Shown here in pieces: positions 18,565 through 28,438 of a stretch of DNA of 59,788 nucleotides. The notes beneath the pieces are model-generated. The model searched no databases and was not told the DNA's origin. It worked only from the letters and a program-made list of their open reading frames with translations. A program made the translations under genes and the position numbers. The stretch's first letter is position 1, and each line of letters begins with the position of its first letter. The DNA comes from WJJR01 sp964440935 (GTDB taxonomy: Bacteria > Zixibacteria > MSB-5A5 > WJJR01): contig CAYTTY010000020.1 of assembly GCA_964440935.1 (NCBI GenBank), positions 1 to 59,788 on the forward strand, given 5' to 3'.

Positions 18565-18987
18565 TTAGCGCTTCTTGATGCCGCCCATGAGCCCGGTGAC
18601 GAGCTGTTTTTTGATGCGGCTGCGGCGTGCCCCGGTTTGCCCCAAAGGGAGTTTGTTACCCATATGGTCCAGGAACGAATTCACTTCGTTCTCGATCGCC
18701 GTTTTGGCGAGCTCCGGGTTGGAACGAAAAATCACCGTATGCAGCGCCTGCCTGATAATCGACGCCACGGAGGTTCCCTGTTGCCGGGCCATCTTCTTCA
18801 AAGCGCTCAGTTCATCCGGGTCGAGGATGAGTGAGAACGGCTGTTTCGGAGTTCCGCCGCGTGGCCCACGTTTCATCGTTGTCTTCTTAGTTGCTGGACG
18901 TCCTGGCCCGCGACGCGTCCGCTTCGCTGGAGCCGACCGTTTCGTTGGGCTTTTTCTGGTTGTGGGTGATGCCTTTTTTCTTGGCAT
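18565..18987 (-). CDS. Ribbon-helix-helix protein with basic AT-hook-like N-terminus
   Basis: 140 residues. The first 48 are Lys/Arg/Pro/Thr-rich and include RRGPGRPATKK, close to an AT-hook (core GRP), and KRGPRGG. Residues about 50-88 look like a CopG/Arc ribbon-helix-helix: strand PFSLILD, then helices DELSALKKMARQQG and SVASIIRQALHTVI. A C-terminal helix and a basic end (RRSRIKKQ, GGIKKR) follow. Probably a DNA-binding regulator or nucleoid-type protein. It is alone, with no toxin partner beside it, and its terminator closes the unit. Confidence 0.72.
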   Translation of the reverse strand: MPRKKASPTTRKSPTKRSAPAKRTRRGPGRPATKKTTMKRGPRGGTPKQPFSLILDPDELSALKKMARQQGTSVASIIRQALHTVIFRSNPELAKTAIENEVNSFLDHMGNKLPLGQTGARRSRIKKQLVTGLMGGIKKR

Positions 18988-19244
18988 ATCACATCCTTTG
19001 CAAGGGTTGCGGTTAACTGTTCTCTCGCCGTGCTATGAGTAGTCACTGACACGCAGTTCTGTCAACAACTACTTAACTTGGTTACGCGAATATCGGTTCC
19101 CGGGATTCGGCTCATGTGCAGACAGAGCCTGATCATCTGATCTCCGAAAGAACGTCGGGACACGGTTGGCTGGCTGTGAGGATACACTGTGGAGACGGTC
19201 TTGCTGCTGGTACCAACTGTGTGTCGCAGTGCGTGTGAAAGCCC

Positions 19245-20618
19245 CTAATCGTATAGTGTATCAATGTCTTGCAGAAATTCTGAGACCTTCGGGTAACGGC
19301 TCTGACGATCAAAATTACACAAGCGATTGATGATCTGATCCCAACGGGGATCAATAGCGGAGTTCTGCTCTGAAGGAATCCTGTCAAATCGAGTTGATCG
19401 CAAGATATCGGCAATGCTCGAATATGGTCTTTCCCCCATGAGACACTCGTAAAGGATGATACCAAGCGAGTAAAGATCCGACAGCGCCGACGACCGCCGT
19501 GGGTCGAGCAGCGCTTCGGGTGCAACATAGCGTTCGTCCCAAAAGGACGATATTTGGCCCGCAATCGTGTCCGCTTTCGGAATGGAGACACGGGCGCAAT
19601 CAAAATTCGTCAACTTGATTCGCCGGTCCTTAGCGATAACAATATTCTCGGGGCGCAAATCACGGTGGATAACACCATGATTGTGTGCATGCATCAGTCC
19701 CCGACCAAGGTGTTGCGCGAGATGCAACACCTCCCGGCCGTCCAGGGGGCCGGCGCGGCTTTCGAGCCGTGCGCGGAGCGTATCTCCGTCAATCCACTCC
19801 GTCACCATGACAAAGTAGTGTGATTCCCAGGGGAAAATGTCGACCGCCTGGGCGATGTTCGGATGTCCGGCCAGGCAGCGCAGGGCATTAATGTCACGCA
19901 TAATCAGTTCGATTTGACAAGCGCGCCGGTCGGGCCCCTGATAGGCATCGAAATGATACACCTTCAGCCGGGCGCGGGGATCAGAGGCCAGGTATTTGTG
20001 CTCTGCCAGGTACTCACGGTACTCGGCGGTTTCACCGATGGGTTCGATAATCCGGTAGACACCGATATCGCGCTTCCGCTGCAGCGGCGTGCCCTGCGAC
20101 GTGAGCAACTCGAAGACACGCCGTGCCCGATTGCCCAGCGGCTCGGCGCTGATGGATAAACGGGACGGATCATTGAGGATTTCGGGCAACTCCGATAGCG
20201 AAACCACACGATTGGCCTGTCGGTCACGCAGTTCAATCGCCGCCTGTGGATCGGTGAGCACGACCAGTGATTCGAAGAAGACGTTGTGGAGTGTTCGGTC
20301 AACGCTTTTCAGCCATGCACCGATGACCCGGATCTTTTTATTGAGACGGGGGATCGGACTGGGTACGACCACACCCGAGTCGAGGCGCCACTGATGTGGG
20401 TTGCCCGCGATCCGTCCGCTATATCCTTTCTCCTCAATGACATAGACCGCGTGAGGGGCGATGACGATGAGGTCGATTTCATAGGCAAAGCCGGTGCGGT
20501 TCGGTATTTCTAAATTGTGGATAATGATAAAATCATCGTTGAGATGCTGCGCCAGAAAGTGAATCGCACGCCGTTCGGTCTCCGTGTCGGGCTGGCCGAT
20601 GGGGTGAACGATTGCCAT
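19245..20618 (-). CDS. NERD domain fused to Ser/Thr protein kinase-like domain
   Basis: 457 residues. About 10-130 form a NERD domain (nuclease-related): FAYEIDLIVIAPHAVYVIEEKGYSG contains a D...E-x-K pattern like restriction-type nucleases. About 185-450 are a protein kinase fold with ARLKVY (ATP lysine), VIHRDLRPEN (catalytic Asp320), APE in YVAPEALLDP, and SDLYSLGIILYE. The DFG site reads N338-F-D, so the usual magnesium-binding Asp is Asn. No transmembrane segment. Kinases with NERD domains occur in phage-defence settings such as PglW, but no defence partners are adjacent. Function unknown. The gene is monocistronic. Confidence 0.85.
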   Translation of the reverse strand: MAIVHPIGQPDTETERRAIHFLAQHLNDDFIIIHNLEIPNRTGFAYEIDLIVIAPHAVYVIEEKGYSGRIAGNPHQWRLDSGVVVPSPIPRLNKKIRVIGAWLKSVDRTLHNVFFESLVVLTDPQAAIELRDRQANRVVSLSELPEILNDPSRLSISAEPLGNRARRVFELLTSQGTPLQRKRDIGVYRIIEPIGETAEYREYLAEHKYLASDPRARLKVYHFDAYQGPDRRACQIELIMRDINALRCLAGHPNIAQAVDIFPWESHYFVMVTEWIDGDTLRARLESRAGPLDGREVLHLAQHLGRGLMHAHNHGVIHRDLRPENIVIAKDRRIKLTNFDCARVSIPKADTIAGQISSFWDERYVAPEALLDPRRSSALSDLYSLGIILYECLMGERPYSSIADILRSTRFDRIPSEQNSAIDPRWDQIINRLCNFDRQSRYPKVSEFLQDIDTLYD

Positions 20619-20661
20619 GACGGTCTGGATTCAATTCAGGGGTCGCGGTGATGCACCCGCA

Positions 20662-23028
20662 TTATGGTTTGTCAACGACCTTCTCACGGCATAAGATCGT
20701 ATGAAAATCGTTGAACTTCAACTCGCGTGGCTGGCGATCCAGCGGCGGCGTCTTGAAGGTGGTGGACCCGCCGTCGATCAATTGAACAAATGTTCGTTCG
20801 AGGCCATCACCGAAGTCGATGGTAATCGGCATATAGGCACGGAAGGGAGGGTCGGTCTCGAATTGGTCGATGCGCCCGTGAATCACCCAGCGGCCGTCCT
20901 CAAGTTCCTCTCGATCCCAAGAATATTCAAAGCGCGGAATGTGCGTGCCGTGAACCCATTGATCAAAAAACCAATCCATCGGTTGATGCACATGCTTCTC
21001 AACAATGCGCTGAAAGTCTGCGGTGGAGGGGTCCTCGAAGGTGAAGGTCGCGACGTAGTCGGTCATCATGCGTATGAAGGACTCATCGGTACCGCGGCGA
21101 TAATCGTGCATCATATTCCGAAGCATGTGGAGTATGTACGCGCCCTTACCGTAAACCAGGTGATAATACGATGCCGGCGAACGGTGGGAGGAACAGCGGA
21201 AGCCGAGGGAAATCGGGGCAACATCGGGGCCGTCGTGCCACCAGTCGCGTCCGCCCCGTTCCAGGATTTGATCTCGCCATCTTTTCACCACAGTAAAAAA
21301 GTCGTCGTTCCCCTCGTTGCGCTCCTGCACATAGAGTGCGCCGGCGTATTCGGCAAAACCCTCGGACAGCCATTGATCGCGATATGAGTCCCATCCGACG
21401 ATGTGCCCGAACCATTGGTGGGCGACTTCATGGGCCCGGAAAATGTCGGTGACTCCTTTGCGGTCGAGTTGGAACGAGCCGTAGCTGAGATGGAGCATTT
21501 GCGGGAAGCCCTGCCCATGGCTGGCGGGGATTTCGGTTGCGGCCAAATGTGTCCAGGGATAAGGTCCGAAGGTGTGATTGAACAGCTCCATGGCCCCTTC
21601 AATGTCCGATGCGACGATCTCCATGTAGTCGCTCGAGAACAGCCCGTCGCGGTGGTTCTTGCCTCGGTAGATCTGCAAGTCGGTGCCATCGGCCATCTGC
21701 CGGTGAATGACATCGAAACTGCCGAAGTTGAATGAGATAAAAGCGACCTTCCCGATCGATTGCCACGTGCTGATCCGTACGTCGTCGACAATCGTATCGG
21801 AGACGCGATCACCCACCGAGACGATGTCGTAAAATTCGGGATAACGGAACGTTGTGGTGTAGTGTGCCCACCACCGCACGGCCGTGCGCGGGAGCCAGCG
21901 GGTTGTGTGCTTGATGTAAAAACTTCCCCACGGGAGTTTGGTCAGCATGCGATTGCCGCGATAGAACATGCGGACCGTAAACGCTTCATCGTGGTTAAAA
22001 GCACGTGCGCTACGCACCAGCATCCAGCCGCCTTCATCGTTGTAAATGTAGGGCGCATCGAGACCGTTTACACGGATGCTGTCAATCTCGAGGTCCGGCG
22101 CGCAAGTGAAAGGCAGTACGGCTAACCCATCGCGACGCGAGCGGCAGTGCACGGTCACGTCGAGCGTCATATCGCCGACACTCTTGAGGTCGACGATGGT
22201 TTCGTACTTGGTGATATCGATTCCGCCATTGAGCCAGGCCTCGCTCAACGTCATGTCTAATACCGTGTCGAGTGGACGATAGGAGCACACCAGGTCGACA
22301 AGACCGGGTTCCACAACACCGCCGGGGCGTCGCCACAGCGTGACCGGCTCGCGGCTCGTGGCGTCATAGTAGAAGTGCAGGTGTCCCTGATCATCGAGAT
22401 CGGGGCAGATGTACAGCCACGGGGTAGGTGGCGCGCTGTTGGTCGCCATCTCCCACCCACGCGCGGCGAAATCAAGCGTCAGATGTTGACGGGCACTCTT
22501 TTCGAACCACCGCAATCGGGAATGGCGCCCCTCCGGTTCCTGGATGGACTGAGTATCAGCACATTGGGTAAGGGCGCGTGCGGTAGCGGCATCGAAGTAT
22601 CGGGCATAGAACTCGGAGACCTCGGTTGCAAGGATTGTGTCATCACAGAATCGCTCCAATTGATCACGCTCCAACCGATCAGGAGGAGAGAATCGAAAAG
22701 TGCCTTTACCTTTGAAATAGCATCCTGAGGAACGGCCATCGACTGTCTGAAAAAAGCTCAATACTCCCGATGCGAAGGTATACGTTCCCAGCGGCGTAAC
22801 CCAGCGGCTGCCCGGCAGCGCATTGAATGATTGGGATTCGTCGAACTGTGGTTTGCTGAGGGAATCATAGATGGCGCGGTCGCGTCCATCGAGGGTGACA
22901 TCGATCTCCGCCAATGCTGTGGCCGGAATCAGAGCCAGGGCGACGAGCATAGTCGTCATCCACAAAGTCGACCTGATTCTCTGTGGCTGGTTCGACAGCG
23001 GCTTCTCTTTGTTCATGAGTTGATGCAT
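20662..23028 (-). CDS. Exported M1-family zinc metallopeptidase lacking the GAMEN motif
   Basis: 788 residues with a signal peptide (hydrophobic stretch about 24-40, ending ALAE). The zinc site HEVAH (His533, Glu534, His537) and third ligand Glu556 in WLSEGFAEY are at standard HExxH-x18-E spacing. A catalytic Tyr is likely in SYYHLVYGKGAYILHML. Upstream, where aminopeptidases carry GxMEN, this protein has GQGFPQMLHLSYGSF with no Glu. N-terminal amine recognition may therefore differ and the enzyme need not be an aminopeptidase. It is probably periplasmic or surface-located. The next gene upstream on this strand, 97 bases away, is an M14 carboxypeptidase ending in a strong terminator. Confidence 0.87.
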   Translation of the reverse strand: MHQLMNKEKPLSNQPQRIRSTLWMTTMLVALALIPATALAEIDVTLDGRDRAIYDSLSKPQFDESQSFNALPGSRWVTPLGTYTFASGVLSFFQTVDGRSSGCYFKGKGTFRFSPPDRLERDQLERFCDDTILATEVSEFYARYFDAATARALTQCADTQSIQEPEGRHSRLRWFEKSARQHLTLDFAARGWEMATNSAPPTPWLYICPDLDDQGHLHFYYDATSREPVTLWRRPGGVVEPGLVDLVCSYRPLDTVLDMTLSEAWLNGGIDITKYETIVDLKSVGDMTLDVTVHCRSRRDGLAVLPFTCAPDLEIDSIRVNGLDAPYIYNDEGGWMLVRSARAFNHDEAFTVRMFYRGNRMLTKLPWGSFYIKHTTRWLPRTAVRWWAHYTTTFRYPEFYDIVSVGDRVSDTIVDDVRISTWQSIGKVAFISFNFGSFDVIHRQMADGTDLQIYRGKNHRDGLFSSDYMEIVASDIEGAMELFNHTFGPYPWTHLAATEIPASHGQGFPQMLHLSYGSFQLDRKGVTDIFRAHEVAHQWFGHIVGWDSYRDQWLSEGFAEYAGALYVQERNEGNDDFFTVVKRWRDQILERGGRDWWHDGPDVAPISLGFRCSSHRSPASYYHLVYGKGAYILHMLRNMMHDYRRGTDESFIRMMTDYVATFTFEDPSTADFQRIVEKHVHQPMDWFFDQWVHGTHIPRFEYSWDREELEDGRWVIHGRIDQFETDPPFRAYMPITIDFGDGLERTFVQLIDGGSTTFKTPPLDRQPRELKFNDFHTILCREKVVDKP

Positions 23029-23070
23029 ATCTGCCGTCTATTGTACATAAGAGCTTCAGCAAAATTCAGC

Positions 23071-23103
23071 AAAAAAAACAGGCGCACCAACGGGCGCACC
23101 TGT
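23071..23103 (-). terminator. Rho-independent terminator after the M14 peptidase gene
   Basis: On the minus strand ACAGGTGCGCC pairs with GGTGCGCCTGT (11 pairs, two of them G-U) and is followed by eight T residues. It lies 23 bases after the stop at 23126 and separates the two peptidase genes. Confidence 0.85.
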
Positions 23104-23125
23104 CTGTGTTATTCGTTGCTTTGGC

Positions 23126-25351
23126 TTACTGCACGCCGACCGGTGGCGCACCATTACGGAATACGTAGTCGATCAGGTGCACGATATCGAGCACGTTGAT
23201 CCCTGCTTGACCGTTGCACTCCTCCGCTCCGGGGACCTGTGCCGGCGGGCCATCATAAAACACGTGGTTGATTAGCAGATTGATGTCGACGGCGTCGATC
23301 AACTCATTATTGTCCATGTCACCGTACATCGGGATGGCGACCGTCACCGTGTTCACGAATCCAAGGGGGCTGATCTGGTCATCCTGATCCATCGCCGACA
23401 CGCGGTAGTGGTAGTCACCGTTGTCTGCGCCGGTGATCGTATACGATGTGTTCGGCGAGTCGGTGAGCAGGGCCGTTGTCGTCGTGTACGCTTGCAGGGG
23501 CTCGATATCGTCGACGTAAATGCCCTCTTCGAGGACGGCTTGGTCGGTCTCGTACGAAATGCGGAATAGCACGTGTTCGCCCACGTAGCCGGACAGATCG
23601 AACGCGGCGGTGATCCAGCCGCCCGATGAGCCAGTGATACCATTGCCCCGATTATTGCCGTTGGGATTGGTATTGGTGGTGACGTTTCCTTCCAGTGGTG
23701 CGAACGTCTCACCACCGTCGGTTGATACTTCGGCGTACGCGTAATCCCAATCAATTTCGATGTCAAACCACGCGCTGAATTTGAGCGAGTCATCGGGTTG
23801 CACGTGATAGAATTCGGTTGCGGTCAACCGCTTGCGGCTGGCGTTATTTGCGCCGCCGTAATAGCTGTGCGTCGGCGATGCCGAGCGGTTGGTGGTGCGG
23901 TAGAATCCATCGAGTGCCCAATCGGTGACCGGTGTCGTCTCGACATCGTCGGTCTTGACAAACGGTCCTTCCAGTTCATAGAGACTGAAGGAAACAGCCG
24001 GATTAGCGCCGCCCGGATCAGACCATGTCAGGTCGAAATTGGTGACGGTGAATGTATCGGCCGTCGTCCACGTCGGCATCGCCGGCGGGAAAATGCGATT
24101 GGGATCTTCGGCCAGTTCGATCCAGATCAGATTCGGCTCGATGTTTTCGGCAATCAGGCCGGGAATGTCACCTTCCGGTGGCCAGAAGCCCTGTTGGCTG
24201 GAGCCCACTTCAGGGGTATAGGCGAGGATCTTGTCGTGCTCGCCGGTGGCGCCGTATGCCCAATCATCGGAATCGCCATTGGCCGGATACAGTCCCCACG
24301 ACACGGTCGGTGTGTAGCCGTTGTAAGCCGACAACGAATCCCCGATGGCTGCAAACAGCGTATGGTCGGGAGTATAGAGATTGTAATCGTATCCCCACGG
24401 CCATAGATACAAATCCGAATACGAGTGGAAATTGATCATAAAGACGAATTCGCGCGAATTCACAAACGCCCGGATGGCTTGTGTTTCCGGTTCGGAAAAC
24501 GGCCCGGTACCGCGATAGGTCTGGTCTGATGTATTCGGTGAAGACCCGTTATTGTCATATCCCCACTCATAGCCGTAGTTGCGGTTCAGATCGATACCAA
24601 AGGTGCCGTCACCGTTGTTTCGGCGGTTCTTGCGCCACATGCCTCCACCAGCTGGGAAGTTATCGGTGTTGTATTCATAGCCATCCGGATTGAGACACGG
24701 AATGAACCAGACCTCCCGCTCATCGACGAGTTGTGTAATGCGAGAATCGACACCGTAACCCTCGGCAAGCGTCCGCATGGTTTCCAGGTTGACTTCAAGG
24801 CTGATCGGCTCACGGGCATGGTGCAGGCCGGTAAAGAGAAATTCCGGTTCGTTCTCATCCGTATTCGGGTTGTCCGATATCTTCACGGCCCAGATCTCGC
24901 GCCCTTCAATCGACTGACCGATCGAGAACCGTTGGGTCACAATCGAAGGATACTCGAGATACAGTGAGTCCATGAAGAGGATCGCCTCGACCAATGTCCG
25001 GAAACCGCCGTTGGGTGACGTGGCTTCTGCGGCCCGGGTTTCGTACCAATTATGGTTTACGACGGTAAGTTCGTGACCCTCACTGCGCAACTGGTCGAGT
25101 TCGTCCTGGGAAACGAGAACGGTGAAATATCCCTTGCGGAGGTCGGGAGCCTCTTCGAGCACGTCAATCCCTTTAGCCAACGCGGTTTGGAGGGAGTTCT
25201 TCTCGGTCACCTGCCAGCGGGCAATGATGGATTTCTGAAGAAATCGTTGATGAGCGGCCGCGGCCTGTGAATCCTGACCATCGATGACATCGGCGGAAAC
25301 AGGGACGGCGAGGAACAAGACAGCCAGAACGAATGACACTACCGATCGCAT
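23126..25351 (-). CDS. Secreted M14 zinc carboxypeptidase with dockerin-like C-terminus
   Basis: 741 residues. ATG 25351 has GGAGG five bases upstream and starts a signal peptide (MRSVVSFVLAVLFLAVPVSA); an upstream ATG at 25441 adds 30 residues with no signal character. A propeptide-like region (about 30-115) precedes the M14 domain. Zinc ligands are in H178-A-R-E181, with NRNYGYEW, NFHSYSDLYLWPWGYD and the general-base Glu region YTPEVGSS. Residues about 475-645 resemble the jelly-roll of immune-inhibitor-A-type proteases (SGWITAAFDLSGYVGEHVLFRIS in pieces). The end carries two dockerin-like segments (DMDNNELIDAVDINLL and GINVLDIVHLIDYVF). Likely extracellular peptide degradation. Confidence 0.9.
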   Translation of the reverse strand: MRSVVSFVLAVLFLAVPVSADVIDGQDSQAAAAHQRFLQKSIIARWQVTEKNSLQTALAKGIDVLEEAPDLRKGYFTVLVSQDELDQLRSEGHELTVVNHNWYETRAAEATSPNGGFRTLVEAILFMDSLYLEYPSIVTQRFSIGQSIEGREIWAVKISDNPNTDENEPEFLFTGLHHAREPISLEVNLETMRTLAEGYGVDSRITQLVDEREVWFIPCLNPDGYEYNTDNFPAGGGMWRKNRRNNGDGTFGIDLNRNYGYEWGYDNNGSSPNTSDQTYRGTGPFSEPETQAIRAFVNSREFVFMINFHSYSDLYLWPWGYDYNLYTPDHTLFAAIGDSLSAYNGYTPTVSWGLYPANGDSDDWAYGATGEHDKILAYTPEVGSSQQGFWPPEGDIPGLIAENIEPNLIWIELAEDPNRIFPPAMPTWTTADTFTVTNFDLTWSDPGGANPAVSFSLYELEGPFVKTDDVETTPVTDWALDGFYRTTNRSASPTHSYYGGANNASRKRLTATEFYHVQPDDSLKFSAWFDIEIDWDYAYAEVSTDGGETFAPLEGNVTTNTNPNGNNRGNGITGSSGGWITAAFDLSGYVGEHVLFRISYETDQAVLEEGIYVDDIEPLQAYTTTTALLTDSPNTSYTITGADNGDYHYRVSAMDQDDQISPLGFVNTVTVAIPMYGDMDNNELIDAVDINLLINHVFYDGPPAQVPGAEECNGQAGINVLDIVHLIDYVFRNGAPPVGVQ

Positions 25352-25569
25352 AACTCCTCCAGAGACATTAGGTGTTATCGGCGTAACGGCTGGATATGCA
25401 GCCATGTTCCGGGGCGGTGAGTAAAACCCGGTCAGTATCACAATGTTAGCGACTCACGCTCGCCGTCACCAGGGTGCAGGCGGGCATTGAACCACACACA
25501 GTCAAGATACCACAAAGTCGATGATTGACAACCGGTAAACGGTCAAAACGATGGTGTGGATGGCTGCGG

Positions 25570-26193
25570 TTACTCGTCTTCGGACTCTACCGCCGTGGCC
25601 GAATTGTCGTCCCCATTGTGCCGCAACGCCTTATGGGTGCCGAACGCGGGCAGGATGGAGCCGGCATCGGGTGTCACAAGTTGCAGGACGTTATGCGGGC
25701 GGATGAACGTTGTATCGAGCGATAGGTGATCGGCGACCTCTGTCTTGGCGGTGAAATGTAGCCGGGCGATAAGACCCGATCCCGGCTCCAAGGGGGAACG
25801 TCCGGTGCCCAGATCGGATATCAGACCGATGAGAATTGTGCTCTTGACGGTATCCGGGAAGAACGTCTTCAGCGCGAAGTACGAGGTTCGCAATCCGTCA
25901 TAGGTGGCGGAATCGATCCGGAAGTGTTGCATGCCGGGACGCCAAGTGAAGGGTAGCGTGATGGCTGCAACACTCTCATCGTTGACCAGTCGCACCTCGG
26001 CAGCCCAATAGTCACCGGTGACATGCTCGACGGTAACGGTTATGGTGTCCAAGACTCCGTACTCGTCGTGCGGGGCGGTGGGAGCCTGTGCGCGCGAGCG
26101 GGATGATAAGAGAGTCACTCCCACCATCAAGATGGCGATCAGAACGCGCGATGCGTACACGTGTGCACTTTCTCGTTGATTGCAGCCAGTCAT
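25570..26193 (-). CDS. Exported cohesin-like domain protein
   Basis: 207 residues from ATG 26193, chosen for its GGGAG site and because it yields a signal peptide ending SRAQA; an ATG at 26259 would put the hydrophobic core too far in. The mature region (about 45-185) has the strand pattern of bacterial cohesin domains: AAEVRLVNDESVAAITLPFTW, FALKTF and PGSGLIARLHFTAK. Cohesins bind dockerin-like modules, and such modules end the M14 peptidase immediately downstream on this strand (218 bases) and the B12 propeller. The C-terminal 25 residues are Asn/Asp/Glu-rich. Binding partners are inferred only. A related domain occurs in the protein at 34553-35422. Confidence 0.65.
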   Translation of the reverse strand: MTGCNQRESAHVYASRVLIAILMVGVTLLSSRSRAQAPTAPHDEYGVLDTITVTVEHVTGDYWAAEVRLVNDESVAAITLPFTWRPGMQHFRIDSATYDGLRTSYFALKTFFPDTVKSTILIGLISDLGTGRSPLEPGSGLIARLHFTAKTEVADHLSLDTTFIRPHNVLQLVTPDAGSILPAFGTHKALRHNGDDNSATAVESEDE

Positions 26194-26321
26194 CGTTACT
26201 CCCACACCGGTCATACACATGGCCGCAGCAGTCGATCCCGGCGACCCGGGCCCGTTCAATGCGCTCCATTGTAGAGTGTCATACCCGTGTGGTCAAGCCC
26301 CGGGCGACCATGGCGTCGCGA

Positions 26322-28268
26322 CTAGTCCGGCACAAACACCGAGTGCCGTGGCAGCGAGTGTGATGGGGACACGCGGGTGTAGGCCATGAGGATCCTGGTT
26401 TCGTATGGTGAAATGGACAGCGCCCGCTGGTAGAGTTCTTTGGCGCGTGTCAGCAATCCGCGGGATTCGTAATACATGCCCGCACGGTAGAGGTTCATCA
26501 CCCAGACCATCTTGGCGTCATAGTCGTACATGACGCGTTCGGGATTGGAGTAGAACTGCGAGTGCCGTTCGAACTCTTCCTGCTCCTGCATGAGCACCGC
26601 CCCCAAAACGTCGACCGGCTCGCCCATCAACTCAAAGAAGTGCCCGGCCGGCACCAAGTGTGGAACGATGGTCATATCACGTTCGGTGAATTCCCAATAG
26701 ATCGTGTGCCCATGCTGAGCCAGGGCCACACCCCACTGGCGTAGATCGAGACCGTTTGAGTCAGCGGGAATGTCGATGGCGCGCAAGTTCGGGTGGTTTT
26801 GGAACAGCCAGTGCCGGTACCAGCCGGAGGGCATCAGGTCACGGTTGATGATTGTCACATCAGGGCGCCACCCGCCGGCATGGCGCAGTCCCCGCAGCAC
26901 GAAATCCCAATTGGTTCCTGCAACGAACACGACCGATTCGGGCAGGAGACCGGCGATGGACTCTGTTCCCAGGTGGTAGGCCAGACGGTTATCGGCGAGA
27001 TCACAAAACGATGAGTACACAAGCCCCGGCGTGATCGCTATCAGGATGAGAAGGAACACAGTGGCGCTGATCAGGATTGTGCGCAATACCGGGCTCGGCA
27101 GGAAGCGTGACGATATCGCCTTCAAAGTCCGCAGCAGTCCAACGGTGCCGGCGGCTACGAGTAGGATGAGCACGGCCAAGGTCGGCAGCAGATAGCCATG
27201 GACATCGGCGTTGGTGTCGGAGAATTCAGTCACCAGTAAGGCGGTGACTACCAGATTGCCGGCGATTGCACCCAACCCCAGGCTCAGCCATCGCCCACGA
27301 GTCCGCCACAACTGGAGCACACCCATCACAGCCAATACCAACAAGGCTAACTGCATCTGATCTTCAATGAGGCCGATGAGCAATCCCAGTCGTGACACGA
27401 GATCAGCCAATGAGGTCCCCGAAAGATAATGGAACGCATCGGCCGCGGCGACTGCCGACCAATCGGGTGAGGTCACGCCGGTGACCCAGCCCCAATTGAG
27501 CGGCGGATTCTGCAGTGCGCGCACCGGGAGATAGAGATAGACCGACGCTCCGATCAGGGTGAACAGCCCGCCGAGTGTCACCGTCCACCGGGCCAAATGG
27601 AACCGTCGCGTGCGCCAGATCATCAGAATGGCGACCGCCGGCAAGACCGAGGCGAAGGTGGCGTGATGGAGGGCCAGGCCCAACCCCGCCAGCCAGCCGA
27701 TCAGGCAGGCGTATCGCTTGGCGATCGTACGATCCCGTGGTAACTCCTCATCGAATCGCCAGACGGCCAGCAAGAGAAAGGAGAGTACGAGCAAGTTGGG
27801 CGCGTAGACTTCGGCACGCACCGACTGTATCCAATATGTGTAAGTTCCTCCCAGACCGACGATTGCCAGGCCAATCGCGAATACGATCTCCCAGACAGCG
27901 CTCTCTCGCCACCAGCGCGCGGCGATACCGTAGATCATGTACCCGAGCACCGAGAGCGAAATCGCCCCCGACAGTGCGGAAATGAAATTGATGCGATAGA
28001 AGTACTCGCCGAAGGGGATCATTCCGAAGACGCGTGCGACCAGAATATACAACGGAAATCCGGGACGATGGGCAATACCCAATACATGGGCATTGGCGAT
28101 CAGCTCTCCCGAATCCCACCAGAAGACCGTGCGGCAGGTGCTGGCAACGAAAAATGCCAGTGAGACAATGAAGATACTGCACGCCAGCAGCCAGGCGTGA
28201 TTGGTGCGCTGTGCGCCATCTGTGCTGGTGTCGCTGGCAGTGGTGGTTTCCCAGTGGCCGTCGGGCAC
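26322..28268 (-). CDS. DUF2723 multi-pass membrane protein (GT-C glycosyltransferase-like) with C-terminal TPR
   Basis: 648 residues with about ten to twelve hydrophobic helices. The first loop holds the family signature FWWDSGELIANAHVLGIAHRPGFPLY, read here as two parts, with the acidic DSGE typical of GT-C enzymes that use lipid-linked sugars. A soluble C-terminal half follows (about 425-600), and the last 40 residues look like a TPR helix pair (YESRGLLTRAKELYQRALSISPYE). DUF2723 proteins are predicted protein O-glycosyltransferases in FCB bacteria; substrate and sugar are unknown. It is divergent from a histidine kinase gene. Confidence 0.82.
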   Translation of the reverse strand: MPDGHWETTTASDTSTDGAQRTNHAWLLACSIFIVSLAFFVASTCRTVFWWDSGELIANAHVLGIAHRPGFPLYILVARVFGMIPFGEYFYRINFISALSGAISLSVLGYMIYGIAARWWRESAVWEIVFAIGLAIVGLGGTYTYWIQSVRAEVYAPNLLVLSFLLLAVWRFDEELPRDRTIAKRYACLIGWLAGLGLALHHATFASVLPAVAILMIWRTRRFHLARWTVTLGGLFTLIGASVYLYLPVRALQNPPLNWGWVTGVTSPDWSAVAAADAFHYLSGTSLADLVSRLGLLIGLIEDQMQLALLVLAVMGVLQLWRTRGRWLSLGLGAIAGNLVVTALLVTEFSDTNADVHGYLLPTLAVLILLVAAGTVGLLRTLKAISSRFLPSPVLRTILISATVFLLILIAITPGLVYSSFCDLADNRLAYHLGTESIAGLLPESVVFVAGTNWDFVLRGLRHAGGWRPDVTIINRDLMPSGWYRHWLFQNHPNLRAIDIPADSNGLDLRQWGVALAQHGHTIYWEFTERDMTIVPHLVPAGHFFELMGEPVDVLGAVLMQEQEEFERHSQFYSNPERVMYDYDAKMVWVMNLYRAGMYYESRGLLTRAKELYQRALSISPYETRILMAYTRVSPSHSLPRHSVFVPD

Positions 28269-28438
28269 GTGTAAGTCCTCTCTGGATCGTGACTAAGCTC
28301 CTCTCCAGAGTATCGGTCAGATTTGGTTGTGCCTGCACGGTCCGGTTCGATTCCGCTGCCTCGCATTAGACGTTGACGGTGTAACACTAAGGGAGATAGC
28401 TTGCTTTCAGGCACGCCGAGATTGGAATTAGGTATCCC

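Noticed and set aside
20662..28268. Possible single operon of peptidases, cohesin-like protein and DUF2723 gene
   Set aside because: A strong terminator at 23071-23103 and gaps of 100 to 220 bases argue for separate transcripts, although the genes share a strand.
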